This document shows, piece after piece, positions 1 to 8,491 of a stretch of DNA of 64,000 nucleotides. Source of the DNA: Streptomyces sp. DG1A-41. GTDB lineage: Bacteria > Actinomycetota > Actinomycetes > Streptomycetales > Streptomycetaceae. The stretch's first letter is position 1. Each line of letters begins with the position of its first letter. Under the pieces are notes generated by a model. The model worked only from the letters and a program-made list of their open reading frames with translations. It ran no database searches and was not told the origin of the DNA. The DNA lies in contig NZ_CP146350.1 of the NCBI RefSeq assembly GCF_037055355.1, forward strand, positions 2,503,001-2,567,000, written 5' to 3'. The position numbers and the translations under genes were made by a program.

Positions 1-281
1 CCGAACAGCGCCCCGTCCTGGAACAGCACGCCGAAGAGCTTGCGCACCTCGTACAGGTCGTGCTCGCGGAGCTTGGTGATGTCCCGGCCCTGGATCGTGA
101 TGGAGCCGCGCTCCGGCTTGAGCAGGCCGACGAGCGTCTTGAGGAACACCGACTTGCCCGTGCCCGAGGGCCCGAGCATGACCGATACCTCCCCGGCGGG
201 CAGCGTCAGCGAGACGTCCTGCCAGATGACCTGGTGACCGAAGGACTTGGTCAGCCCTTCCACACAGATCTCGACACCCAT
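1..281 (-). CDS. ABC transporter ATP-binding protein, MlaF/Mkl type (partial)
   Basis: The gene starts at ATG 281 and runs off the left edge, so only about the first 93 residues are visible. They carry a Walker A motif (GPSGTGKS) near residue 37, followed by FLKTLVGLL and a Q-loop region (FGVLFQDGALFG) near the edge. The wording around Walker A and the Q-loop resembles the ATPases of Mce/Mla lipid importers (MlaF, actinobacterial Mkl/MceG), which energise lipid or sterol uptake at the inner face of the membrane. The Walker B and signature motifs lie outside the window. The family call is solid for ABC ATPase and moderate for the Mce subtype. The next gene on this strand ends about 170 bp upstream, so it is probably a separate unit. 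Confidence 0.8.
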   Translation of the reverse strand, partial: MGVEICVEGLTKSFGHQVIWQDVSLTLPAGEVSVMLGPSGTGKSVFLKTLVGLLKPERGSITIQGRDITKLREHDLYEVRKLFGVLFQDGALF

Positions 282-448
282 CCGGTCCACCCTTCAGACG
301 TGCAGCAGCTCCGACATCTGCTCTACGGGGAGGGGCGGGGCGTCCGTCGCTCGAGTGGCGGATTTTTTTCGAGCGGGTTTCCGGACGCTTCGGGCGGGCT
401 TTCGGACGTTACGGGCGAGTTCCGGGCGCTACGGGCGGGTTTCGGGCG

Positions 449-1630
449 CTACGGAAGCGGGCGCCCCGTGGGCTCGGGGAGCGAGGAGGACGGTGTGGCG
501 GGACCCTCCGGAGCATCCGGGACCGCCGGGACCGCCGGGACCGCCGTGTCCGTCGGCACGGCGGAGGGCTCCGCCGGCAGGTCGGGGACAGCGGGCTTCG
601 GGACGTCGGGCACCTGCGGGACCTCGGGCGCGGACACCACGGGCAGCGGCACCAACGGAACCTCCGGAACGTCCGGGACATCCGGAACACCCGGGACATC
701 CGGGACCTCCGGCAGCGACGGGACGGACAGCGGGAGGAACGATTCACCCCCACCGGCCGGGGAGCCGGCCGCTCCGCGGTCGGCTGCCGCCGCCGTGGGC
801 TCGTACCCGCGAGGCGCACCTCCCCCGCCACGGCCGTCCGGCCGCAACGTCTCCGCGCCCGGCGAGACGACAGCGGGCCGAGGCTCCGGACCGCCCCCGC
901 CTCCGCCGCCGTCGAGGGCGTACGGCAGCACGAGCCCTGCCACCGCCAGGGACGCCGCCGTCGAGGCGACCGCCACGGACTGCGCCCTGCCGACTCCGCG
1001 CGGCCGTCCCCACCCGATCAGGAACAGCGCGACCCCGAAGGTGGCCGCCAGCGACTGCCGCAGCGTCCGCCGTGCCCGGGCCAGCAGCGATTCGACGGTC
1101 CGGTAGCTCAGCCCCATCCGGACGGCGACCTGCCCGACGTCGAGGTCCTCCGACTTCAGCCGCAGCGCCTCGGCCTGCCGCGCGGGCAGCTCACCACTGC
1201 GAACGGCCAGCCACTTCGCCTCGGCCCGGTCGCACACCACCTCCTCGACGGGCACCGGACCAGGGGCGATGAGCGTCGGGCTGGTGCGGACCTCGGCCTC
1301 GCGGTTGACCTGCCGGTAGCGGTCGACGCACAGCCGCATCGTCACCGTCGTCAGCCAGGCCGCCAGCCGCTCGTCGTCGAGGTCGGGGCGCTCCGCGGCG
1401 CGCAGCATCGCCTCGTGCACCGCGTCCTCGGCGTCCTCCGCACTCATCGACCTGCGCCGGGCCACCTTGAGCAAATGCTCGCGGTGGCTCCACATGCGCC
1501 GCCAACGGTCGTCGGCGGCGCACCTCTCCGCAGGTGTCTCTGCGGGCATGTCCGCAGGCATGTCCGTCGCCATGAGGGCCCCTTCGCGCTCACCCACCGG
1601 TCTCGTGCTGTCCGGCGGGTGGGGCGACAT
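449..1630 (-). CDS. ECF-type RNA polymerase sigma factor with hydrophobic segment and Pro-rich C-terminal tail
   Basis: The 393-residue protein has a sigma-70 region 2 at about residues 45-120 (AEDAEDAVHEAMLRA, AWLTTVTMRLCVDRYRQ). A sigma-70 region 4 helix-turn-helix follows at about 150-200 (DVGQVAVRMGLSYRTVESLLARA). After that come two hydrophobic stretches (about 198-212 and 222-242), a Gly run, and a long tail of VP-rich repeats (PEVPDVPGVPDVPDVPEVP). Ordinary ECF factors end near 200 residues, so half of this protein is extension. I infer membrane attachment, with the tail possibly outside, acting as a built-in sensor or anti-sigma. The start at 1630 shares one base with the stop of the upstream transglycosylase gene (TAATG), which argues for coupling. 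An inner ATG at 1573 with a GAAGGGG ribosome site is the alternative. Confidence 0.85.
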   Translation of the reverse strand: MSPHPPDSTRPVGEREGALMATDMPADMPAETPAERCAADDRWRRMWSHREHLLKVARRRSMSAEDAEDAVHEAMLRAAERPDLDDERLAAWLTTVTMRLCVDRYRQVNREAEVRTSPTLIAPGPVPVEEVVCDRAEAKWLAVRSGELPARQAEALRLKSEDLDVGQVAVRMGLSYRTVESLLARARRTLRQSLAATFGVALFLIGWGRPRGVGRAQSVAVASTAASLAVAGLVLPYALDGGGGGGGPEPRPAVVSPGAETLRPDGRGGGGAPRGYEPTAAAADRGAAGSPAGGGESFLPLSVPSLPEVPDVPGVPDVPDVPEVPLVPLPVVSAPEVPQVPDVPKPAVPDLPAEPSAVPTDTAVPAVPAVPDAPEGPATPSSSLPEPTGRPLP

Positions 1631-2703
1631 TACCGCCGAGTATCGGCGGTTGTGGAGGGGGAGGCGGTCATCGAGTCCGCGCTGTTACTGGTCAGAGGGG
1701 CGCCGCCGGGCAGCAGGCCGTCGCCGGGGAGCTCGATGTCCGGGTCCGGGACGGGTAGTTGCGGCTCGTCCGGCTCCGACGGCTCGGTGGCCGGACGGGA
1801 CGGGGTGGGAGCCGGTGTGGCGGGGGGCGACGAGGGGCGGGACGGGGTGGCGGCCGGACGGTCGGAGGGGGTGGGTGCGGCTTTCTCCGGCTTCGAGGGC
1901 GACCGTGAGGGCTCGGGGCGCGCGGGGGAGGACCCGGCGGAGCGGTCCGGCACCACCCGGTGCCCTTCCAGGAAGTACGCGTACCAGGCCCGGACCGTGC
2001 GCAGATAAGCCGTCGAGTGGTTGTAGCCGAGGATCGCCCGGTCCAGCTCGGCGGGGACGGACAGGTCCCGGCCGCCGGCACACAGGTACCGTCCGGCGGC
2101 GAGTGCCGCGTCGAAGACGTTGTTCGGATCCGTCCGCCCGTCGCCATTGCCGTCCGCGCCCCAGCGGGCCCAGGTCGACGGGATGAACTGCATCGGCCCG
2201 ACCGCGCGGTCGTACGCCGTGTCCCGGTCATGGGCGCCGCCGTCGGTGTCGCGGATCAGCGCGAAGGCCACGCCGTCCAGCCGCGGCCCGAGGATCGGCG
2301 CCACGGTCGTACCGTCCGACGTCACCCTGCCGCCCCGCGCCTGTCCCGACTCCACCTGCCCGATCGCCGCGAGCAACTGCCAGCGCAGCCGGCAGCCGGG
2401 CGCCTCACGCGCGAGCCGGTCCTCGGCCCGCCGGTAGGCGGCGAACACACTCGCCGGCAACGCGCCGCCCATCTCCCCCGCCGTCTGGCCGCCCGCGCGC
2501 TTCCCGGTCCGCAGCGGGGGGAGCGCGGTGCGGTACGGCGCATCGCCGGACACGCTCGGTCCGCCCTCGGCGGGCGCCGGGCGGGGCGCCGGTGCGGAGG
2601 CCCGCGCCGGGACCGCCCCCGGCGCCTGTGACGCGGTGAGCGCCGCCATCGCCACCACCGCGACCGCCGTATCTCTGACGCGCTTGCCCCTGTGCCCTGC
2701 CAC
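1630..2703 (-). CDS. Secreted lytic transglycosylase, MltB/SLT-like
   Basis: The GTG start at 2703 is preceded by an AGGA-type ribosome site. Residues 1-36 form a signal peptide (Arg/Lys-rich start, VAVVAMAALTA core, Ala-rich cleavage region). The catalytic domain spans about residues 90-235. It includes LLAAIGQVESG, whose Glu is the expected acid, then AVGPMQFIPSTWARWGADGNGDG and a final AILGYNHSTAYLRTV, all typical of the transglycosylases that cut peptidoglycan glycan strands to anhydro-muramyl ends. About 120 residues of Ser/Pro/Thr-rich low-complexity sequence follow, probably a wall-spanning tail. The stop overlaps the start of the ECF sigma gene, so the two are likely one operon and the sigma factor may respond to wall state (inference). 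Confidence 0.85.
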   Translation of the reverse strand: MAGHRGKRVRDTAVAVVAMAALTASQAPGAVPARASAPAPRPAPAEGGPSVSGDAPYRTALPPLRTGKRAGGQTAGEMGGALPASVFAAYRRAEDRLAREAPGCRLRWQLLAAIGQVESGQARGGRVTSDGTTVAPILGPRLDGVAFALIRDTDGGAHDRDTAYDRAVGPMQFIPSTWARWGADGNGDGRTDPNNVFDAALAAGRYLCAGGRDLSVPAELDRAILGYNHSTAYLRTVRAWYAYFLEGHRVVPDRSAGSSPARPEPSRSPSKPEKAAPTPSDRPAATPSRPSSPPATPAPTPSRPATEPSEPDEPQLPVPDPDIELPGDGLLPGGAPLTSNSADSMTASPSTTADTRR

Positions 2704-2884
2704 GTCCTGCTCCCCTCCCTGTGAGCTTGCTGTCGTCTGCTCTACGGGGCGGGGCGGCGGGTCCGTCGCGGGGTTTGCACGGTCAGCCTCCGCAATGGGG
2801 CTTCGAAGGCGTCCGCGACCATCATCACAGCGCCGTCAGTGACGGTGGTTGGGTCTTTGCGGACGGCCGCGGGAGACGCTGCGG

Positions 2885-2948
2885 CAGCAGGGCCTCCCGG
2901 CAGTGCTCGAACGGCATCGCGCCACCGAACCACCAAGAGGCCCTGCTG
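2885..2948. repeat. Inverted repeat downstream of oxlT copy 1
   Basis: Two perfect 12-base arms (CAGCAGGGCCTC at 2885-2896 and GAGGCCCTGCTG at 2937-2948) are separated by 40 bases, just past the stop of the oxlT gene. It could act as a long-loop terminator for that gene or mark an old insertion boundary. There is no T tract. Confidence 0.4.
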
Positions 2949-2953
2949 TCATG

Positions 2954-4344
2954 TCAGGCCGGCTCCTCACCGAGCACGCGTGGGTTGGCCAGGATGCCCT
3001 TCGCCTTCGGCCTGCCTGGCGCCTTGAGGAAGCACGCCAGCACCGCGGAGGACAGACCGATGCAGCCTGCGAGGACGAACGCGCCCTGGTAGTCCCAGGC
3101 ACCCACGACGACCGCGCCCACGCCGGACCCCACGAGGCCCGAGATCAGCTTCGAGCTGTAGACCATGCCGTAGTTGGAGGCGTTGTTGTTCTCACCGAAG
3201 TAGTCCGCCGTCATGGCCGCGAACAGCGGGAAGATCGCCCCGCCGCCGAAGCCGGACACCATGGAGCAGAACAGGAAGAACGGCATGCTGCCCATCTGAC
3301 CGGACACCAGCACGCCGAACTGGGCGGAGCCCAGCACGAGGCAGACGATGATCAGCGTGTTGCGGCGGCCGTAGCGGTCCGAGATCCAGCCGATGACGCC
3401 GCGCCCGGTGCCGTTGACGATGGCCTTCAGGGACATCGCGGTGGCCACGATGCCGCCCGCGAAGCCCATGTCCTTGCCGAACGGCACCTGGAAGGCGATG
3501 CCGAAGATGTTGATGCCTGCCGTGCACAGCAGACAGAACCACATCATCCACAGGACGGGGGTACGGGCGGCTTCCTTCGGGGTGTACTGCTTGACCGCGG
3601 GCGGGTTCTTCTCCAGCGCGCGCCGGATCTTCGGGTCGTCGGTCGCCGTGAGGGGGTCGACGTGCGCGGGCCACCAGTTCTTCGGCGGGTCCTTGAAGAA
3701 CCAGCCGGCCCGGCCACCACCAGGCACAGTCCGAGACCCACGGCGGTCAGCACCGTCTTGTAGTTGCTCAGATCCATGTAGCCGGTGAACAGGAATACGA
3801 AGGGCACCGAGCCGTAGGCGAAACCGCCGTTGACGAAGCCCGTCTTGCCGCCCTTGCGCTCCGGATACCACTTGCCGACCATGTTCACGGAGGTGGCATA
3901 GACCAATCCGGCACCGATGCCACTGCACATGCCGAAGCCGAAGTAGGCGACCATCACGCTCGGCGCGTACGCCAGCGACAGATAGCCCAGCAGGGTCCCG
4001 AGCGCGCCGAGCAGCATGGCCGTGCGCGCGGGCAGCCGCCCGCTCTCGCGCAGTTGTCCGGCAGGGAAGGCCACGGCCGCCTGGAAGAACACCCAGACGC
4101 CCATCAGCCAGAAGATGTGTCCGCTGTCCCATGCGTGGGCCTGGTGGAGTGTTTCCTCCGCCGACGTGAACGCGTACTCGGCGGAGCTGATGCCCATCAT
4201 GCTCACCCAGGGCAGGATGACCATCCACCGGCGCGGCCGGCCCATGATGTCGACATCGGTCTCGCCGACCCGGTACACGCGGCCATTGCGATCCCTCACT
4301 TCGCGGTATGGAACCGACGTCGACGCTGACGTAGAGGTTGTCAT
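2954..4344 (-). pseudogene. oxlT: Oxalate/formate antiporter OxlT-like MFS transporter, copy 1 (frameshifted)
   Basis: Read across one frameshift this gives a 12-helix major facilitator of about 463 residues, closely matching the intact copy at 6573-7961. It has the same start (MTTS...YREVRDRNGRVYRVGE), the same EYAF...AEETL segment, the same KWYPERKGGKTGFVNGGFAYG loop and the same NGTGRGVIGWISDRYGRRNT motif. The frame changes near 3703-3712: the upstream half ends in LCLVVAGPAG and the downstream half resumes at GWFFKDPPKNWWP, as in copy 2 (CGWFLKDPPKNWWP). One missing base in a GGCCGGC run explains it. OxlT-type carriers exchange oxalate for formate across the cytoplasmic membrane. Every other part looks under selection, so a sequencing indel is as likely as a real null mutation. 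Confidence 0.8.
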
Positions 4345-4739
4345 CTCATTCTTTCCTTACCTCGAAAGGCTCAGCCGACGCCTCCTTTCCGGATCGCTTC
4401 GGGACTCGGTGTTCGACCATGAGCTGGCCCATGATGCACCGAGGATGCCGAGGACAGGGCACCCTGGGCCGACCCGAAGCTGATTCACCGGAAGGGAGAT
4501 GTCGTCGCTGACGTTGCCGTCAGCTCGCTACTTGCTTCGAAAACGCCGCCGCCGACCTGGTCGGCAACGCCCTCCTCCTTTCGCCCGGCCTGCTGGTCGC
4601 CGTCGCTTGTGGGTCGTGGGTTGCGGACCGTGCTGTGCGACCGGTCGTCGAGCCGGGGATCTGCACCCGGTGACACGCCTCTCTGAGACTGTGAGATTCC
4701 TCTGAGTGCACTGAGTCTTCGCTAATCAGAGGGCATTGC

Positions 4740-4748
4740 ATACAGTAT
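4740..4748. promoter_or_regulatory. Putative GntR operator, site 1
   Basis: The element TTGCATACAGTATGG has core ATACAGTAT at 4740-4748. It matches the island consensus ATACTGTATGCA read on the minus strand. It sits 396 bp upstream of oxlT copy 1 and 480 bp upstream of gntR copy 1. Confidence 0.7.
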
Positions 4749-5155
4749 GGATCTGGGATGGGCAGTAGTTTGAGCCTGGTGCGACTTGTTGTCCAGAGTT
4801 TGCGCAGAGGTATCTGCGAGGCGTCGCTGTGCCCTTGCGACAGCGGAGGCCGACATCCACGCCTGCCCATGCAGCCCGAGACGGCGGGAGGCGGCCGGTG
4901 CGGCGGCCGGGCTTCCCTGGCCCACGGCTTCGCCGTCGAAGGCGTTTCCCTCGGCGGCCGAGTCGTTGTCGCGAGCGGGAACGCCCGAGCCCGGCATCGA
5001 CCTCACCGTCCGCCCGCGTGAGCCGGCAACCACCGCTTCGAATTCCGCCCACCCGGCGGCGCCCTTCGCCGCCTCGGCGCCGCCGCGCCTCCGAGCTGCC
5101 GACCGCCCGCAGCACCCTGCGCGCACCCGTGCGGTCAACGGGAAATTTGCACATT

Positions 5156-5175
5156 GCATACTAAAGCCAGTACGC
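5156..5175. promoter_or_regulatory. Diverged operator-like inverted repeat in front of gntR copy 1
   Basis: Half-sites GCATACT (5156-5162) and AGTACGC (5169-5175) are inverted with a 6-base spacer and differ at one position. They resemble the island operator pulled apart and lie about 50 bp before the gntR start, so autoregulation is possible. Confidence 0.35.
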
Positions 5176-5227
5176 TTGCCACCTGCACAAGCGTTTGCTT
5201 CTTCGACTCACGATACGGAGGGCCGCC

Positions 5228-5905
5228 TTGAGCGAGTCCCTGACCGCCGCGGCCTCCCGCCGCGTCGCTCGCCCTGCCCCGCTGCGTCAGGCCGTTTACG
5301 ACGCATTGGTCGAGCTGATCATCAGCGGTGCCCTCAAGCCCGGCCAGCACCTGGTCGAGGGCGAACTCGCCGAGCAGCTGGGAGTGAGCCGCCAGCCGGT
5401 CCGCGAAGCGTTGCAGCGACTTCACACCGATGGGTGGGTGGACCTGCGCCCCGCCCAGGGCGCCTTCGTGCACAGCCCCTCACAGGAGGAGGTCGAGGAG
5501 CTGCTCAGCGTCCGCGCAGTACTGGAGAGCTACTCGGCTCAACTCGCCGCCCAGCACGCCGACCCCGCCGGCATCGAGCGGCTGCGGGAGCTGCAGAAGG
5601 AGGGCATGGAGGCAATCGCCGCCGATGACGCCGAGCGGCTGGTGGCGGCCAATACGGCCCTGCACGACCACATCGCCTCACTCGCCGGCAACAACGTACT
5701 GATGCAGCTGATCTCCCTGGTGAGCCGACGGGTCCGGTGGTACTACACACCCATCGCCAAGCCCCGCGGCAAGGACGCTTGGACCGAGCACGCCCAGCTC
5801 GTCGAGGCCATCGCCAACGGCGACGCGGACAAAGCAAGCAAGATCATGCGTCGGCACGCCGACCGCACCACCAGGCTCTACCGCACCTTGTTGCGCAAGG
5901 ACTGA
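5228..5905 (+). CDS. GntR-family regulator, FadR/VanR (FCD) subfamily, copy 1
   Basis: A TTG start at 5228 is chosen because GGAGGG lies 5 bases before it. An in-frame start further up has no such site. The winged helix-turn-helix occupies about residues 15-80 (PLRQAVYDALVELIISGALKPG, LAEQLGVSRQPVREALQRL). The FCD ligand domain covers about 90-215 and shows the usual LLSVRAVLES start, TALHDHIASLAGN and the terminal RRHADRT with His residues that bind metal or ligand in this family. It is closely similar to the regulator at 25434-26192 (VSRQPVREALQRLHT.GWVDLRPAQG in both). It most likely represses the oxalate genes by binding the ATACTGTATGCA element and releases it on binding an organic acid. 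The effector is unknown. Confidence 0.9.
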   Translation: MSESLTAAASRRVARPAPLRQAVYDALVELIISGALKPGQHLVEGELAEQLGVSRQPVREALQRLHTDGWVDLRPAQGAFVHSPSQEEVEELLSVRAVLESYSAQLAAQHADPAGIERLRELQKEGMEAIAADDAERLVAANTALHDHIASLAGNNVLMQLISLVSRRVRWYYTPIAKPRGKDAWTEHAQLVEAIANGDADKASKIMRRHADRTTRLYRTLLRKD

Positions 5906-6378
5906 AAATTTTCGGCCGCTTCAACAGCCATGACCGGAGCCGGCGGTAGCTGTTTTCAGGACGGCGTGGCGCGACGCGCGCCCAGAGCTGGTGGCCGGCC
6001 CGTGCCCGCGCCGGCATGTCGATGAGCGGCTCCAGGCAGGCGTGCCGCCAGGTCGTTGCGCACCAGCTCGATGGGCCGACCGCCGAGTGGCGGCCGCCCT
6101 GCGAGAGACCTGCGTTCAGGACTGCGACGCTGGGACCGGCCGGCCCAGGGGGCGCACCCGCCGACCGGTCCCGCGCCCGTGTCACGCGCCGAGTCGCCTG
6201 TCAGCCCACGGAGGATATCCATGCGCTGAAACCGCGTGCCCGCCCGTGAACACGTTCTTGGGGTGCTGCGCCGGTCGCCGATGAGGAGGGCGAACCGGGG
6301 ACCTCTTCCCTCGCGCCGTGCCTTCACTGCGCGTGCCTGCCGCTTTCCAGGTCGGCCGGGTTTCGGAGATGCTCTGGA
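5906..6378. other. Non-coding stretch with a possible formate dehydrogenase fragment
   Basis: No intact gene is seen. On the minus strand around 6053-6081 the bases read GRPIELVRND, matching GRPVELVRNG of the FdsB subunit encoded at about 10075. A second frame just after it reads CLEPLIDM, compared with WLEPLVEV in FdsB. This looks like a small decayed piece of a second fdsB-like gene. The match is short, so it is only suggestive. Confidence 0.35.
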
Positions 6379-6576
6379 ATGTGTGTACAGTATCCCGAGG
6401 GGCTCTGGCAATCCTGGGGCGAGTACGAAGCACTGATCGACGCCATCACGGCAGGGGACGAGCAGCGGGCGCAGCAACTGACGCGACCGCCCGCCGCGGC
6501 CCCGCCCGCGCATGAGCGGGAGCGGACCGCGACGGACAACCGTCAGCCGTCAGCCGTGCGCGATGGTGCCGGCTAG
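6379..6576 (+). pseudogene. Remnant of a GntR regulator C-terminal domain
   Basis: Within this short frame the segment SWGEYEALIDAITAGDEQRAQQLTR (about 6406-6480) corresponds to the end of the FCD domain. Compare AWTEHAQLVEAIANGDADKASKIMRR in the gntR gene at 5228. Nothing before or after it matches, so this is a leftover of a third regulator copy. A near-operator, GTACAGTAT, lies inside it at 6385-6393. Confidence 0.5.
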
Positions 6577-7961
6577 GCCGGGGCCGTGCCGCTGCTCGCC
6601 TGCAGCGAACCGGCCCGGACGCGGCGCGCCGCGGGGCGGCCCGGCTGCCGCAGCAGCAGCGCGAGTGCCGCCGACGCCAGCCCGAGGCATCCGGCGAGGA
6701 CGTACGCCCCGGAGTAGCCCCACGCCGCGACGACCGTCGCGCCCATACCACTGCCGGCGAGCCCGCCGACCAGCTTGGAGCTGTACACCAGCCCGTAGTT
6801 CTGGGCGTTGTTGTTCTCGCCGAAGTAGTCCGGGACCAGCGAGGCGAACATCGGGAAGAAGGCGCCCGAGCCGAACCCGGAGATGAAGGCGAAGAAGAGG
6901 AACAGCGGTTCGCTGCGGATGTCACCGGCCCACAGGACACCGAACTGCGACAGCCCCTCGATCGCGACCACCAGGAGCAGGGTCTGCTTCCGTCCGAGCC
7001 GGTCGGAGATCCAGCCGGTCACGCCGCGGCCGGTGCCGTTGATGATGGACATGATGCCCATCGACGAGGCGGCCACCAGCGGACCGAACCCCATCTCCTT
7101 CGCGAAGGGAACCTGGAAGGAGATACCGAAGATGGACACCCCCGAGGCCAGCACCAGGCAGAACCACATCAGCGGGAGCATCCCGGTGCGGATCGCCTCC
7201 ATCGGCTCGTACTGCCGCACGGCCGGGGGGTTCTTGGACAGCGCCTTGTCGTTGGCCTGCTTGCTGTGCTGCAGCGGGTCGACATCCTCGGGCCACCAGT
7301 TCTTGGGCGGGTCCTTGAGGAACCAGCCGCAGATCGCGACGAACACCAGGACATAGACGCCCACCCAGTCGAGCACCGTGCGGTAGTTGCCGGTGTGGAA
7401 GGAGTAGGTGAACACGAAGATCATCGGTACGGCCCCGTAGGCGAACCCGCCGTTGACGAAGCCGGTCTTGCCGCCGCGCCGTTCCGGGTACCACTTGCCG
7501 ACGATGTTGACGCAGGTCGAGTAGACCATGCCTGCGCCCGTGCCACCGAGGACACCGAAGCCCAGGATCGCCAGCGCCACGTTCGGCGCGTGGCTGAGGG
7601 CGAAGAAGCCCAGCCCGGCCAGAACGGCTCCGGTGAGCGTGGCGCCGCGGGCCGTGAGGATCCCGCGTTCTCGAAGTCGTCCCGTCGGGAAGGCAACTGC
7701 CGCCTGGAAGACCGTCCACACGCCCAGGACCCAGAACGTGTCGGTGGTCGACCAGTGGTGGGCCGAGGACAGGACCTCCTCGGCCGAACCGAAGGCGTAC
7801 TCCGAGACGCTGATGGCCATCATGGCCACCCACGGGAGCAGAACCATCAGCAGCCGCGGGCCGCCCAGAAGGTCCCTGGCGCTCTCGCCGACGCGGTATA
7901 CGCGCCCGTTGGCATCCGTGACCTCGCGATATGCGGGTCGTACAGGTGATGCGGTTGTCAT
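6573..7961 (-). CDS. oxlT: Oxalate/formate antiporter OxlT-like MFS transporter, copy 2
   Basis: An intact 462-residue major facilitator. The ATG at 7961 is used because the N-terminus then matches copy 1 (MTTAS...YREVTDANGRVYRVGE) and an AAGGGG ribosome site precedes it. A frame open to 8093 lacks such support. Twelve hydrophobic segments are visible. Characteristic motifs include KWYPERRGGKTGFVNGGFAYG between helices 4 and 5, WFLKDPPKNWWP in the central loop, NGTGRGVTGWISDRLGRKQT between helices 8 and 9, and DYFGENNNAQNYGLVYSSK. These place it in the oxalate:formate antiporter group, importing oxalate and exporting formate. It is divergent from the acyl-CoA dehydrogenase-like gene, with operators at 8260 and 8425 between them. 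Confidence 0.88.
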   Translation of the reverse strand: MTTASPVRPAYREVTDANGRVYRVGESARDLLGGPRLLMVLLPWVAMMAISVSEYAFGSAEEVLSSAHHWSTTDTFWVLGVWTVFQAAVAFPTGRLRERGILTARGATLTGAVLAGLGFFALSHAPNVALAILGFGVLGGTGAGMVYSTCVNIVGKWYPERRGGKTGFVNGGFAYGAVPMIFVFTYSFHTGNYRTVLDWVGVYVLVFVAICGWFLKDPPKNWWPEDVDPLQHSKQANDKALSKNPPAVRQYEPMEAIRTGMLPLMWFCLVLASGVSIFGISFQVPFAKEMGFGPLVAASSMGIMSIINGTGRGVTGWISDRLGRKQTLLLVVAIEGLSQFGVLWAGDIRSEPLFLFFAFISGFGSGAFFPMFASLVPDYFGENNNAQNYGLVYSSKLVGGLAGSGMGATVVAAWGYSGAYVLAGCLGLASAALALLLRQPGRPAARRVRAGSLQASSGTAPA

Positions 7962-8259
7962 GTCATTTTCCCCTTGCTCAAGAGACTTGCCAGCGCCCCC
8001 TGGCCGGTACTCCGCGTGGCAGTGCGGGGAGGTCCGACGGGCAGCGGCACCCGAGCCGGACCTGTCATGCGGGCGGTTATGCAAAGTGGTCATGCCGGTC
8101 CGCGCCGCAAGCGTTGGACGGCGGCAGCGGCGGCCCGCGTCGCCGTGCAGAAAGCCGCGGATGACGGGCCTGCGGGATCGCGGCGATCTCGGTGGTCACC
8201 AGGTCACCTCACTCGTTCGTCGCGCAAGGAAAGCGACGGCGCGGTCAACAGAAAAGTGA

Positions 8260-8268
8260 ATACTGTAT
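8260..8268. promoter_or_regulatory. Putative GntR operator, site 2
   Basis: GAATACTGTATGC with core ATACTGTAT at 8260-8268. It lies about 300 bp upstream of oxlT copy 2, on the side nearer that gene. Confidence 0.75.
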
Positions 8269-8424
8269 GCGCCGAGTAGGGACCTTAACTCCGGCGTGAT
8301 CCAAGCGACCCCGAGTGGAAATTGATGCTTTGCACAAGAACGTTTAAAGGGGCGGCATAAGACTCCACCGGGTCGGGTCAACACCGGGCGGCACGCGCAC
8401 CCGTGACAACATCCGACGAATGGC

Positions 8425-8433
8425 ATACAGTAT
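8425..8433. promoter_or_regulatory. Putative GntR operator, site 3 (perfect palindrome)
   Basis: GCATACAGTATGC is a perfect 13-base palindrome about the central A, core 8425-8433. It lies 59 bp before the start of the acyl-CoA dehydrogenase-like gene. Confidence 0.8.
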
Positions 8434-8491
8434 GCAATCTGCCAGGGGAGCCAGCAGCTCCCCGCTCGCCCGGACTTCAGGGAGCCGCTCC

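Larger units (their letters stand above)
4345..5227. other. Long intergenic region between oxlT copy 1 and gntR copy 1
   Basis: I see no convincing gene in these 880 bp. The region holds one strong copy of the island operator (4740-4748) and a looser inverted repeat close to the gntR gene (5156-5175). It separates the divergent oxlT copy 1 and gntR copy 1 and probably carries both promoters. Confidence 0.5.

Noticed and set aside
480..720. Apparent tandem DNA repeats (GGGACCTCCGG-like units)
   Set aside because: They encode the VP-rich tail of the ECF sigma factor on the minus strand, so they are coding low complexity rather than a separate repeat array.
6385..6393. GTACAGTAT as a further operator
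   Set aside because: It differs from the core at one position and lies inside a GntR gene relic with no gene behind it. Probably chance or a fossil.
8420..8491. An earlier start for the acyl-CoA dehydrogenase-like gene
   Set aside because: It would place the operator inside the coding region. The ATG at 8492 has GGAG at the right distance.
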